A stretch of DNA of 64,000 nt from Purpureocillium takamizusanense. Taxonomy: Eukaryota > Ascomycota > Sordariomycetes > Hypocreales > Ophiocordycipitaceae. The position numbers and the translations under genes are program-made. The notes under the pieces were generated by a model that saw only the letters and a program-made list of their open reading frames with translations, had not been told where the DNA came from and searched no databases. The number at the start of each line of letters is the position of its first letter. Position 1 is the first letter of the stretch. Positions 12,016-22,282 of the stretch are shown piece by piece. The stretch spans positions 1,488,001 to 1,552,000 of the forward strand of contig NC_063071.1 in assembly GCF_022605165.1 (NCBI RefSeq). Direction: 5' to 3'.

Positions 12016-13027
12016 GGAAGGCAAGGCGATATGCTGGCCGAGCAGGGCGCTACGTGTGGCTCGAATACCTACATGGCTCGATGTAGGAACAGCGTAGTGT
12101 ACTCGTAACGAAGCGCTGCGTGGTGAGACGGTTACAAGGTGCCTGACATGCGTGGTGTAGTCCGAAAAGTGACGTTTGGCCGGTGAAGCTGCGGACTGAG
12201 TGACGTCGCGTGACAGCGATTGCCAGCCAGGGCGACCCGGGACCCGTGTTGGTGGGTCGAGTAACCCGCGTGGGCCGTGTGGCAAACAACTTTTACCTTG
12301 CAAGCATGGCCTGGCCACAGTCCACCAGGGCATAGTTGTGGCATTGATGGCTGACGGCTTTGGCGGGAGCCCGTGCCCGTGGCATCCGCTGCTGTGGGGA
12401 CGAGGAGGGGTGCAAAAGTTAATTGACGACGGTGACGAGGTGGTGGTGAGAGAGAAATGACATCCACCTTTGTTATTAGGGGTCGGTCGGCGGAAGGCCT
12501 CGGAGAGCTGTGACGGTGATTTGAGCGGCTCGAGGCGAGATATCTCTTAGTGCCTACTCTCACTATAATTACCAAGCACTTGGTACGTGCTACGGCAGGT
12601 GCATGCCGTGAGTGAAACCTCGACAAATTGGCCGTTCTTACAAAGTACTAGGTACTAAACTACTAATCAACCCACTCGACAGGACAGGGGCACATTGTGT
12701 GATTGTTTGGCTGGGCGAGGGGGGCCTCAGCCAGTCCACATGCGCACCAGACCAATCGGACAGCCTGTGGCCAATCCGCAGTGTGAGCGCCCGCCTGGGA
12801 ATCGGGACGGACGGGCCAGCGAAATGGTCGCCGCTAGGAACGTTTGCACGGGCACTTTCTGGTGCACAGTAAAATCACAATGTCACGGCTGTGTCGATGT
12901 GGGGGTTTGATTGATGATGAGCTGTAATAAGACAGGTACCTTACCTTACATGCAGTACCTTAATATCTCAGGCAGAGAGAAGCACAAGCAAGGTACATAC
13001 TGTAGGTAGTACCCGTAGTACCACCAC

Positions 13028-13054
13028 CATCACCGCTACTTAGTAGTGGTGATG
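13028..13054. repeat. Small inverted repeat (12-bp arms, 3-base loop)
   Basis: Arms CATCACCGCTAC and GTAGTGGTGATG pair with one mismatch around a TTA loop. No T tract follows, so it is not obviously a terminator. Function unknown. Confidence 0.6.
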
Positions 13055-13312
13055 ATGCGAACGGCAAGACGCCAACCGTCGCGCGCGGGTCTGCAGAGTC
13101 ATTTAGTTAGTTGCTTATTAGTAGCAATCTAGTTAGTCGCGCCTACCCAAAAGTCAGGCGGGCCCCGAGCCGATTCAACATTGCAACGGCTTGCGGCGGC
13201 CGGGCAAGCAATCAGGGTGGCGGACTTGACAGACATTGGTAGACAAGGACAGGCAATAAGTTTGTTTGCGTCGTCGCATGTCCAGACCAGTCCGTCTCCT
13301 CAGCAGGGCGCC

Positions 13313-13335
13313 TTTTTTTTTTTTTTTTTTTTTTT
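13313..13335. repeat. 23-base poly-T tract
   Basis: Uninterrupted run of 23 T on the plus strand (A tail if read on the minus strand). No flanking retroposon features or target-site duplication were recognised. Confidence 0.95.
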
Positions 13336-13410
13336 GCTGACGACTGCTGATGATGGCTGGAGCGAAGCCCGCCACCACCACCTGCAGCAGCACCACCATC
13401 AGCTCCCCTC

Positions 13411-13441
13411 CCCTCCACCTCCACCTCCACCTCCACCTCCA
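13411..13441. repeat. CCTCCA hexanucleotide repeat
   Basis: About five tandem CCTCCA-type units, pyrimidine-rich on the plus strand. Confidence 0.85.
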
Positions 13442-13956
13442 TCCAATCCATCCCCAGCTCTTTGGATCTGACATGCTTCGGGGTCCCAGACGCCCGACCA
13501 CACCCTTGATTTTATTTTATTCTATTTGTCCTGCATTGACTTAATTTCCATGGCCCAGCCGCCACCTCTGCCTGGCCTCTCGAGACGTACCTACATGACA
13601 AACATTACGTGCCACAATCATTCACATACATACCTCCTCAGCTTACCTCCTTGGATCTTCCGCCCAACCGTCTCGCGCATAGTATTCCCTTCACCCTCCG
13701 TCGCTCACCGTCTTGCCGACACTGCTACATCGTAGGCATCGCTGCGCCATGGATTGAAAGACGATACCCCCCCCCCCCTTGTTGCCGTTGTTGTTTTCTC
13801 TTTCCCCCCTCCTCCCCTCGCGAGACCTTTCCCCCGATCCTACGTGCAAGGTCCGCCCGCCGCCTGCAACGGTGACTGCTTGGCACGCCAGTCGGCTTGC
13901 TGGGGGGGTTACGACGTACCTGCATTAGGGGTCTTGTGCTGGCGCGCGCGCACGCG

Positions 13957-13990
13957 TCCCCGTCCCCGTCCCCATCCCCGTCCCCGTCCG
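13957..13990. repeat. CGTCCC hexanucleotide repeat
   Basis: Five to six near-perfect CGTCCC units, with one variant copy, about 90 bp upstream of the HET start codon. Confidence 0.85.
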
Positions 13991-14074
13991 TGTGTCTCAC
14001 GGCCGCCGCTTCGAGCGAGAGAGGGGTCCCCGGTTCGCCAGCAGGTCGACCGATCGTCAGCGCCCGGCCCCTCG

Positions 14075-17000
14075 ATGAAAAAGATTTCCCAGATCCTCAC
14101 GGCGAGGAAGCGCCCGGACTCGGAGCTCGAGGGCGGTCGGAGCAGGAGCAGCAGTCGCAGTCGCAGCCGCAGCCAGACCAGGAGCCGGAGCCGGGGCGGT
14201 GGCAAGGACGCTGTGGGAGGAGGAGGAGGAGGAGGAGCGGGCGGCGTTGGTGGTGCTGGCGGCGGCGGCGGTTTCGATGCAACAGAGGTGCATCAGCTCC
14301 CGTCACGACGCGGTACGCCCGTCTCGCTGGCCAGGCAGAAGAGCGGCCTGCTGCTCGCGCCGGCACGCGCCATGTCGACGGGGCGCATCATAGCCGATGC
14401 CGACCAGCACACCGACGACCTCCTCGATGGCAACCGTCTGAGCGATGACCATGTCGACGACGATGATAATGACGACGACAACAGCAGCCGCCGCTGCAGC
14501 ATCTCGCGACCACGGCATCAACGACGGGCTCGACAGCCGCCGCCATACCGCGTCTGCCCCATCTGCGCCGGCATCAGCTTCCCCCAGCTTCTCGCCTGGC
14601 AGCCCGGCAGCCCGCGGCCGTGGATCCCTCTCACCCACGTCCTCGTCCCGCCGCCGCCACTGCCGCCCTCGCCGCCCGCCTCCACCGACGGCCGTGGCGG
14701 CGGCGCCTCCTCCTCTGCCGGCCCCTCTGCCTCTCCCTCGCCCACCGCGCACGAGCCACCGCCGCCGCCGCCGCCCCACCCGCGATGCCCTTACTGTGCC
14801 TTCTTCCAGGCCATGTTGCTGCTCGACGCCGCCGGCGGCGGCACGTTCACTCCTTACCTGCGCATCCGCCGCGCCTTTGAGCGTCTCGGCGGCGTCGGCG
14901 AGCGCCACCCCCTGGCCGGCGAGGTCCTGGGCGAGGTCATGACGCGCAACAAGGCCTTGCCGTGGGGGTATATCATCAGGGCCGCCGAGGACGATGGTGA
15001 CGTCGGCGACCATGCCCAGCTAGAGCTCTATACCTCCTCGGGACATGACGGGCTTCCCCCGCGCATACGCGGCCGCACCGTGACGCCCCTACTGGACCAC
15101 AGGGTCCCCAAGTGCTGGCTGGACTACTGCAGAAGACATCACGCTGACAAGCCGTGCTGCGAACCCAACGACGGACCACCCGTGCCGGGGCTGAGGCTTG
15201 TCGACTGCGAGGACAAGCGCGTTGTCTGCGTCGACGATATTGACGGTGATGAGCCCGAATATCTTACCTTTAGCTATGCATCTGACGAGCCGGACGGCCC
15301 CAGTGTATCGTCACCCGACCACTACCTGCCAGAGAAACTTCCGACCCTCTTTGACGATGCAATAACGTTAACCACTTCCCTCGGCTTCCGCTACCTATGG
15401 ATCGATAGGTTCTGCCTCCCCGAACCGGAGCTGCGCAATCAGCGCATCCTCCACCTCGATCTCCTCGGCGACATCTTCTCTCGCTCCTCTCTTACCCTCA
15501 TCGTCACATCCGGTGACGAATCTCACGATGTCGACGCAGGCATCCCCGGCGTCTCCATCCCCCGTCCACAGCAGCTCTCCATTCAGACCCCCGCCGGCAT
15601 CTTCACCACCACGCTCCTCCGCCCGGACATCGAAATCGCCACCTCGCCCTGGTCCGCCCGCGCGTGGACCTACGAGCAGGGCCTCTTCGCCCGGCGCCGC
15701 CTCGTCCTGACGCCGTCTCAGGCCTACTTTCAGTGCCGCGCGCTGCACTGCCACGAGAGCATCGCCCTGCCGCTGCGCCTGGCGCCTGGCGTCAACCTCG
15801 GCCGCGTCTTCCCGCCGTACGCGGCCCCGCCGCGCCCCGCGCAGCTCCAGGACCAGATCGGTGCGTACATGGCCCTCGAGATGCCACACAACAAGGACCG
15901 CCTCGATGGCTTTAGGGCTGTGCTTCGCGAGTACGCGCGCCTGCTGGGTCTTGCCGTGGACAGCTTCTGCGCGCTGCCGCTCTTCCATCCGGATGCCTTT
16001 GTCAACGTCAACGTCGTGAGCCAGACGGACCGGCTCGCCATCGGCCTTGGCTGGACGCCGGAGCGCGCCCTGACGCCCGCGCAGTCTCTCATCGACGGCG
16101 ACCTGCCTGAGCCGGGCTACGCCCTGGCCCACGACGCGGCCTTTCCGTCGTGGACGTGGCTGGCCTGGGCGCCGCGCGAGGAGGCCAGGCGGCGCTCTGC
16201 TGCTTCGGGGAGCACGGCAGCGGCAACGGCGGCGTCGGTGCAGTTGACCGCGTTCCACTTCAGCCTCCTCGGCGAGGCATCCCCCATAGTGGACGGCGCC
16301 TGCTCCGCGCCGGGCATGGAAATCTCTGTGGGGTTCACCGACGGCGCGGTGCTCTCGTGGGAAATCGACGGCGACGCCATCGGGAAAAGGGGGGAGAGCG
16401 CCGCGTTCCTCCGCGTGGGGACGTACTGCTTCGACATGACGGTGCGGTGGCGCGACAGCAGCAACTCGTTTGTGCTGGACGACGGCGGCGACGACGAGAC
16501 GGTGAGGCTTCCTGGGTCCATCGCGGCGACCATCTTATCGTGGGTCCGCGCATCGCCGCCCTTGCCGCCGCCGGCGCCGAGCTCCTCGCCCTCGTCCGCA
16601 TCGTCATCCACCTTGCCGCCTTACAGTCCCACGCCCGCCGCCGACACCCACGCGCACGGCCACAACCACGCGCACGACCACGAGCAGCCTCAAGGCCACC
16701 ACGCCCTCGTCGCCGTCCTCATCTCCGGACGCAACTGGAAACTCCCCGTCTCCTCCACCGTCGCCGGTCCAAGCAGCGGCAGCGGCAGTGGCGGCGCCGC
16801 CACGCTCCTCGTATGCCACCACCGCGACTGGGACCCCGCCGCGCCGCTCGTCCGCCTCGGCGCCGTGGGCCTCGCCTTTGGCGCCTTTGCCCCGGGCAGC
16901 AGCAGGCCTTCTCCTTCTTCCTCGTCTTCTTCCTCGCGCCACCACCCGCGCCGCCCCGCCGACGCGGTCCTCCGCGGCGTGCGTCCCGGGCAGTGGGGCC

Positions 17001-17167
17001 GGGCCACCAGCAGTAGTAGTAGTGTCCTCGACGACGGCGGCAAGTCCGCTGCGTCCGCTGGTGGGGGGAGCAGGAGGAGCAGCGGGACGGCTGCAACCAC
17101 CGCCGCCGGCGCGGGTGGTGAGACAGGGGAGATTGAGCTCTGGCGGCGCGAGCTGGACCTGTATTAG
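14075..17167 (+). CDS. HET (heterokaryon incompatibility) domain protein with SR-rich N-terminus and His-rich C-terminal region
   Basis: Single-exon frame of 1030 residues; the first true ATG is at 14075. The N-terminus has an Arg/Ser repeat tract (about residues 25-50) and a Gly run, then an acidic Asp/Asn tract. Two cysteine pairs follow (CPIC, CPYC), of the kind often found N-terminal to HET domains. The HET domain (PF06985 pattern) spans about residues 394-540: LTFSYASDE replacing the usual LSYxWG, then DAITLTTSLGFRYLWIDRFC, SRSSLTLIV, GIPGVS and RAWTYEQGLFARRRLVL. A His-rich patch (HAHGHNHAHDH) lies near residue 860. HET proteins trigger or modulate cell death when unlike fungal strains fuse; specific partner unknown. 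The domain call is firm; many HET proteins have no known function. No NLR or partner het gene lies adjacent. Confidence 0.88.
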   Translation: MKKISQILTARKRPDSELEGGRSRSSSRSRSRSQTRSRSRGGGKDAVGGGGGGGAGGVGGAGGGGGFDATEVHQLPSRRGTPVSLARQKSGLLLAPARAMSTGRIIADADQHTDDLLDGNRLSDDHVDDDDNDDDNSSRRCSISRPRHQRRARQPPPYRVCPICAGISFPQLLAWQPGSPRPWIPLTHVLVPPPPLPPSPPASTDGRGGGASSSAGPSASPSPTAHEPPPPPPPHPRCPYCAFFQAMLLLDAAGGGTFTPYLRIRRAFERLGGVGERHPLAGEVLGEVMTRNKALPWGYIIRAAEDDGDVGDHAQLELYTSSGHDGLPPRIRGRTVTPLLDHRVPKCWLDYCRRHHADKPCCEPNDGPPVPGLRLVDCEDKRVVCVDDIDGDEPEYLTFSYASDEPDGPSVSSPDHYLPEKLPTLFDDAITLTTSLGFRYLWIDRFCLPEPELRNQRILHLDLLGDIFSRSSLTLIVTSGDESHDVDAGIPGVSIPRPQQLSIQTPAGIFTTTLLRPDIEIATSPWSARAWTYEQGLFARRRLVLTPSQAYFQCRALHCHESIALPLRLAPGVNLGRVFPPYAAPPRPAQLQDQIGAYMALEMPHNKDRLDGFRAVLREYARLLGLAVDSFCALPLFHPDAFVNVNVVSQTDRLAIGLGWTPERALTPAQSLIDGDLPEPGYALAHDAAFPSWTWLAWAPREEARRRSAASGSTAAATAASVQLTAFHFSLLGEASPIVDGACSAPGMEISVGFTDGAVLSWEIDGDAIGKRGESAAFLRVGTYCFDMTVRWRDSSNSFVLDDGGDDETVRLPGSIAATILSWVRASPPLPPPAPSSSPSSASSSTLPPYSPTPAADTHAHGHNHAHDHEQPQGHHALVAVLISGRNWKLPVSSTVAGPSSGSGSGGAATLLVCHHRDWDPAAPLVRLGAVGLAFGAFAPGSSRPSPSSSSSSSRHHPRRPADAVLRGVRPGQWGRATSSSSSVLDDGGKSAASAGGGSRRSSGTAATTAAGAGGETGEIELWRRELDLY

Positions 17168-17565
17168 ACGGGGGAGAAAAGAGCCCCAATGATTGCATGA
17201 ATATTGGTGTTGCCTCGCAGGGAGGCCGCGCTTTGGCTTTCTTGTACCACCAGCTGATATACAATGCACGACGAAAACTACAGACCAATGATACGACCGT
17301 TACACAGAGACAGAGCTAGTCACACGCGGATTTGGCCTTGTACTAGCACGCGGGGGGCGCATGTTTGCAGTAACTAGTAATTTCGAAATGTCAGACAAGC
17401 GATTCGAGACAGTACTTCGTACGTACGAAAGGGTATCCCAGCGTTGATTTGAACCGGTTTGCTCATCCCCTCGTCCGCTTTCCCGACCACCACATACATG
17501 GCCCTTTTCGCAGCATTACAGTCTCTCCCCATAGGCGACAGCTAAAATCTGCCCGCCTCGGTCGG
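17168..17565. other. Convergent intergenic region (398 bp)
   Basis: 3' flanks of the HET gene (plus) and of the hydrolase gene (minus). It contains the perfect 14-bp palindrome TTCGTACGTACGAA at 17416-17429. No gene seen. Confidence 0.7.
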
Positions 17566-19709
17566 CTACTGCGCCTCCAAGATGGCCCTTTTGGTCATGT
17601 CATCGTGAATCCAGCCCACGATGCGGCTCCCAACGTCGCCGACCAGCTTCTCGTAGTGCGGCCCGGGCGCAAACAGTCCACAGTGAGCGCCTACCTCGTC
17701 CATGCCGTCCATGTACACGTCCACCCACGTCGTGTCAGGCACGCCGTTCGTTTTGCCAGGCAGATTGCAGAACTTGCGCAGTTTCTTTGGCTTGTCGCCG
17801 CCATCCACTGCCGCGGCGGGCTCATCGATCACGCCTCGGGCCATTGCGGTGTCGTCGACATACGTGCCGACAACGGGGTTCCCGGCATGGCCCTCGACAG
17901 CTTGCTTGGCCTCCTCGAGTTTCTTCTTCTCCTCCTTGTCCAGGCGCATCTGTTCCTTTTGCGCCTTCTTCTCCATTTTGTCTGCGTCTTTTTGTGCCCT
18001 TTTGCGCCGCTTCTCGAGAAGCTTGTCACGCTCGCGGATGGCCTTGGCACGATCCTTGACAGCCTGAGCGTAGTTCTTTTGCATGCGTTTCGCCTCTTTC
18101 TCCGCCTGCTTGCGAGCGTCTTTGTCGGTAAGGGCGACCAGGTCTGGCAAAGTAGGCTGCTGCGGTTCCTCGGGAATTGGTGGAAGTACTAACTGGTCTG
18201 GTTCGGTCTCAAGACGTGGCTCTGGGTCAGACCTCGGCTCGAGATCTGGGTCATCCGCCATTGGAATCGGGTCAACGTCTTGCATGGACAACATTGAAAT
18301 GCGAGCCAGTTCGCGTGGTGGGGGAACATCGTCGAGAACCCCTCCGTCCAAGCTGCTTGACTGGTTTTGTCCTCGTGAAGAGGGCGATTCGGGCTCTTCG
18401 TCCGCGGGAGCTTCGATGGAAATTCGCGGGGTTGAGATGCTGGAACCCGAAGCGCGGCGGCTATCTACCTCTATATCTAGAAGCGATATCGTTTGGTGCG
18501 GCTCTTTCGATACCTCGGGTGAGTCCATCTCAGACCCTGGAGCAGCCTCGCCCAGAAGACTTGGGCTGCCTGGATCCAAGTCATCTGAGCAAGATGCACC
18601 CGGCGACGGCGCCTTCGGCACCTTTGGCCGACCCGAGGACAAGGTATAGTAGTTTGCGAAGCGCACCCTCGCGTATGCCGCCGATGGATGGCCATCGCTA
18701 ATTGCCTGCACCTCATCGACGTTTTCCAGTGCGCGCAGTCTATTGTATCTCGTGATCAGGCTACGATAGTCGGCAAGGCAGCCGCCAAACTCGAGGTGGG
18801 AGACGACATGATTTCTGACGGCGTGGAAGATACCCTCTGACTTGTGCTTCGAGGCAAAGTTGGCGATGCGCTTAAAGAATGGGCGTTCTCTAAAGGGTTC
18901 ATCGTTCCAATAAGGAGGGTCATAGTGGGGGTCGTCGTTGCGCCGCATTGATGAAGATGTGAAGGAGGAGGCGGCAGAGTCGAGGTGTGAATCCATCGAC
19001 GGTGTCGGGGCCGGTGATGCGGGAATCGACGGAGGGGACGACGGCGCACCGTCGTGGGCTTCATCAGATGATTTTGCGGCTGGCTGAAACAGGCTAGAGA
19101 TGCCCGACACAACGATACCAGGGTGAAGACCTAGGAAAGGGGAGTCCAGAGACAGAGTTCCTATAATCTTGTGCTTGAAGGCCTGTTGATGGTAGGGACT
19201 CTTATTGGGCTGACGATACGAAGAATTGGTCAACGATGTTCATGGCCAGCCAGTGACCAGGGTTCACGTACCATGAGGACCACCTCTCCGGTGAGCAAAC
19301 CACCCATCGAGTGCCCAACGAGAATGACATCAGTGGTCGGAGACTCGTGCGGCTCGAGCCAGGCGCTAAAGTTATCGCGGGCTACCTCTATGGCCTTGTA
19401 TGTCTTGTAACGAGGGTAGATTTTGGAATGGATCATATGGGAGTCTGCAAGTAAAGTGCGCAGCAAGGCATGGACGTGAGCCGGAAAGGATCTGAAAGAC
19501 TGGTCATTGCCGTAGAAGCCATGAATGTAAACGACGAGCAATGTCCGGCGTGCATGGGGCTCGGTGAGGGAGGGCACCAAGGACTGCGTCGAGGAGCTGC
19601 GGGGATCGCCGTGAAGGAGCTCGAGGTGGTCTGGAGACGTCGAGCCGGCATGCGGTGCGTGGTCCGTTGCTCCTGAGGCACGGGGCGGGAGCGGCGGAGG
19701 GGAGGCCAT
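17566..19709 (-). CDS. Alpha/beta-hydrolase (putative serine esterase/lipase) with charged coiled-coil insert
   Basis: Exons (minus) 19709-19272 and 19209-17566, intron 62 bp, 693 residues. The hydrolase core shows an oxyanion-hole strand (VVYIHGFYGND, about residues 60-68), the nucleophile elbow GHSMGG with Ser134 just before the intron, and LDSPFLGLHPG after it. Near the C-terminus an Asp-rich stretch followed by GAHCGLF (His about 655) fits the acid and His of the triad. Between the halves lies a long insert: a Ser/Pro-rich linker, then a Lys/Glu/Arg/Ala-rich coiled coil (about residues 505-590). The family is a widespread filamentous-fungal DUF676-like group; substrate and location are unknown. 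The insert suggests a scaffold or membrane-contact role in addition to hydrolysis (inference). Confidence 0.87.
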
Positions 19710-22282
19710 GACGATGTCCTCGGCAGCCTTCTACGAGGACTTGTTGCTATATAGGCAAGGTTCAGGAGTCAGATTGAGACCCTCGAGACATCAGCTGGGT
19801 CGCTTGACAGCGGGCTGGTCCATGTCTCAAACTGGCGTATCTGCCGCGAAGCCTGCCTGCCTGCCTGCCTGTCTGTCTGTCTGTCAATCAGGGATGTTCG
19901 CAACGATACCAGTGAATCACCCAGATCGGAGCGGGGATGGCGACTGTGGACGGCCCGACGGTTGGGTTGTTGTGGCCTCCTGTGCTTCCTTGTTGTGTGC
20001 GTTGGACGACTTGGAGGGGCGGACGGGAGGGGGGGTCCCACCTCACTCAGGGCCGCGCGCTTGTCTCATCAGCGGGAGAGATGGGGACCAAGTGGCAGGC
20101 AGGGCAGGGGTCAGGCAAGGCACCTCAAGCAGCGGCTTGCTAAGCTTGTTTTCCATGCTGCTGGTGCTGGTGCTTGTGCTTGTCCTGGTGCTGCTATAAT
20201 TGTTGGCCCGACCCACGCCTCTCAATGGTTTGTTTCCGGCACACTGGGGAGGCTTGGGAGGCTTTGATGGTCCATGTTCAAAGCACGCAAGTGTTGTATG
20301 GAAGTGCCTACCTTACCTATTCGTGCATGCAGCACGGACAAACACCACCAGCCTATGGTGCCTCGTATCGTGCGGGTACGGCGTCCCCATCGGAAGCTGC
20401 ACTCATCCGCGTGGCTGCCACGTATTGTACAAAGCGGGCCGACAAGCGAAGGTCCAGCGTCTTGTTCCTGCTCCTGGTGCACCAGGGCGGTGGGTTGGAC
20501 GAGGCGACGCTGTGGTGCTCGTGAGGGGCTTCCTGTGGGCTGCATGCGCGGCGTCGTGTGAGGCCGGTGGCTTTGACCCTGCACAATTTGCGTTGGCTGC
20601 ACAAGGCCTTTCTTTGAGAGGGCACGCGAGAAGCTGGCCGCGGCTGTCTAGATGGATGCAAACCTGGAGAGGGCAATGGAATGGGCGTGCGGCCGGCCAG
20701 TAGCATTTGGCGTTGGTGCGGCACTACTCGCGCAAGTGCATACCAGCAAGGGGGAAGGGCTGCGTGGGTGGTGGTGGTGGTGATGGTGGACAGTCGCTAC
20801 TATAAGATACGAGCAGGTACCTAGGTACCTAAGTAGTAAGATACAAAAGGTAGGGTGACGGGCGCTGCAAGGCACGTCAATGGTGCGTCCCAATCCATCA
20901 AAACTCCATGCGCCAGGGCTGCACAGGACTTCCAATCCAGGCACCGTAAATCCTAACGTTACTGAGGTGAGGTAGCAGGTCGGGCACGCTGCAAGAAAGC
21001 ATTGCATTTGACGTGCCCCGTCGCGCCTGCCTCCACTTGCCAGTTGTCCTAGCGCCTGCCTCCCCGCCTGCCCACCTGCCGCCTGTGGATGCACAGCAGG
21101 TACGGAAGGTCCATGTTAGGTACGAGCATCTCAACCACGAGTACAGGTACATAGGCATGTATTTCCATCGCGATCAGGATGCCCCATAGGCCCCGCTGGT
21201 GCCCCGTGCCCTCTCGACCGCGTGCCTGTAGCAGCGCCAGGAGCTCGTCGCCTTGCAGTGAATTGGATGCAGCAAGCATCGTGGCAGCTTCCATGGCTTC
21301 GGGGACCAATTCGTTGACCTCGACTCGTGTGAATGGATGTGCCAGTGCCTCAGTACCTGCACAAGGAACCTTGCCTAGCTCGGACCACCGACACGTCCCA
21401 TTGGCCACAACACCCCTGTCAGCGGTCCCCATCCCCTGTCATGGATGGACCCGACACTTCTTGGCCCCGCCAGAAGCGAAATGAAGCTCCGTGTCGGCGC
21501 TGGCCAGGCGTCGGCCACAGCGCCCAGACGGGCTTGATGGGGGCCTCATTTCATTTCCACAGGCGGAACGCTCAACCCATCGTCTCATTCTTCTCTTCCA
21601 GCAATCGAACTTGTGTCGCTCGCTGGGGTGGGCTCGTTCGTCTGTCGTTTCTCGTCCGTCTTTCCCTGCCCCCTTCTTCCCTCTTTCTCTCTCTCTTCCC
21701 TTCTCGCGCCTCGCGTGTCTGTGCATGCCATCATCGCCAGCAGTCTTCGACTGCTTCAATTCGCGCGTCGCCGTCGCTCGCCATGCCCTCTGTCCTCTCG
21801 TCGGCCGTCCGGCGTCACTGAGGAATCAGAACCCACTGGGCTGTCAATATCCCCACGAGCCCGTGCTGGCCCCAACGCCGAACAACAAAGTCGCCGCCGC
21901 AGGCCCGCTCACCGCACGCAGTCTTTTTTTTCTCGCCCGCCAGCCCGCCCGCTCTTTTAGCAACCCTGCCTGCATTTCGTGGCTCGCCTTGACTTTCCCT
22001 GTGCAGACAAACTTTGCTTTGTCTTCGCCGTATCCTGTCAATCACTTGCTCCAATCGACAGCGACGAGTGGCCGTGATGATGATGATGACGACAACGCGC
22101 TCGAGCTTCGAAAAATAGTTTCTCATATTCGATCGTCGGCCCTCGTTCCTTAGCCAAGACAAGGCCCCGCCCCCCCCCGACCTCTCACCACCACTGGGCC
22201 TCGTCTTTGCGGATACGATCGTCGCCTGGCCGCGAGGCACACGGTCTGCACTGCCCACCGCCGCGTTGTCACTACCGTCACC
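19710..22282. other. Divergent intergenic region (2.6 kb)
   Basis: Between the hydrolase start (minus) and the membrane-protein start (plus). It contains a CTGC/CTGT array at 19851-19884, GTG/GGT-rich runs around 20160-20195 and 20770-20790, the perfect palindrome GTACCTAGGTAC (20817-20828), and CT-rich DNA near 21660-21710 that may be part of a promoter or leader. Open frames up to 220 codons (21491-22153) show no recognisable domain. Confidence 0.6.
19851..19884. repeat. CTGC/CTGT tetranucleotide repeat
   Basis: Four to five CTGC units followed by four CTGT units, about 140 bp upstream of the hydrolase start codon. Confidence 0.9.

Larger units (their letters stand above)
12016..14074. other. 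Intergenic region upstream of the HET gene, rich in simple repeats
   Basis: Contains a GTACTAGGTAC palindrome (12645-12655), a 12-bp-arm hairpin (13028-13054), a 23-base T run (13313-13335), a CCTCCA-type array (about 13411-13441) and a C-rich array near 13957-13990. The frame of the HET protein is open further upstream (to 13754) but has no ATG there. No other gene is supported. Confidence 0.6.

Noticed and set aside
13754..14074. N-terminal extension of the HET protein
   Set aside because: The frame is open but has no ATG before 14075, and the extension is low-complexity.
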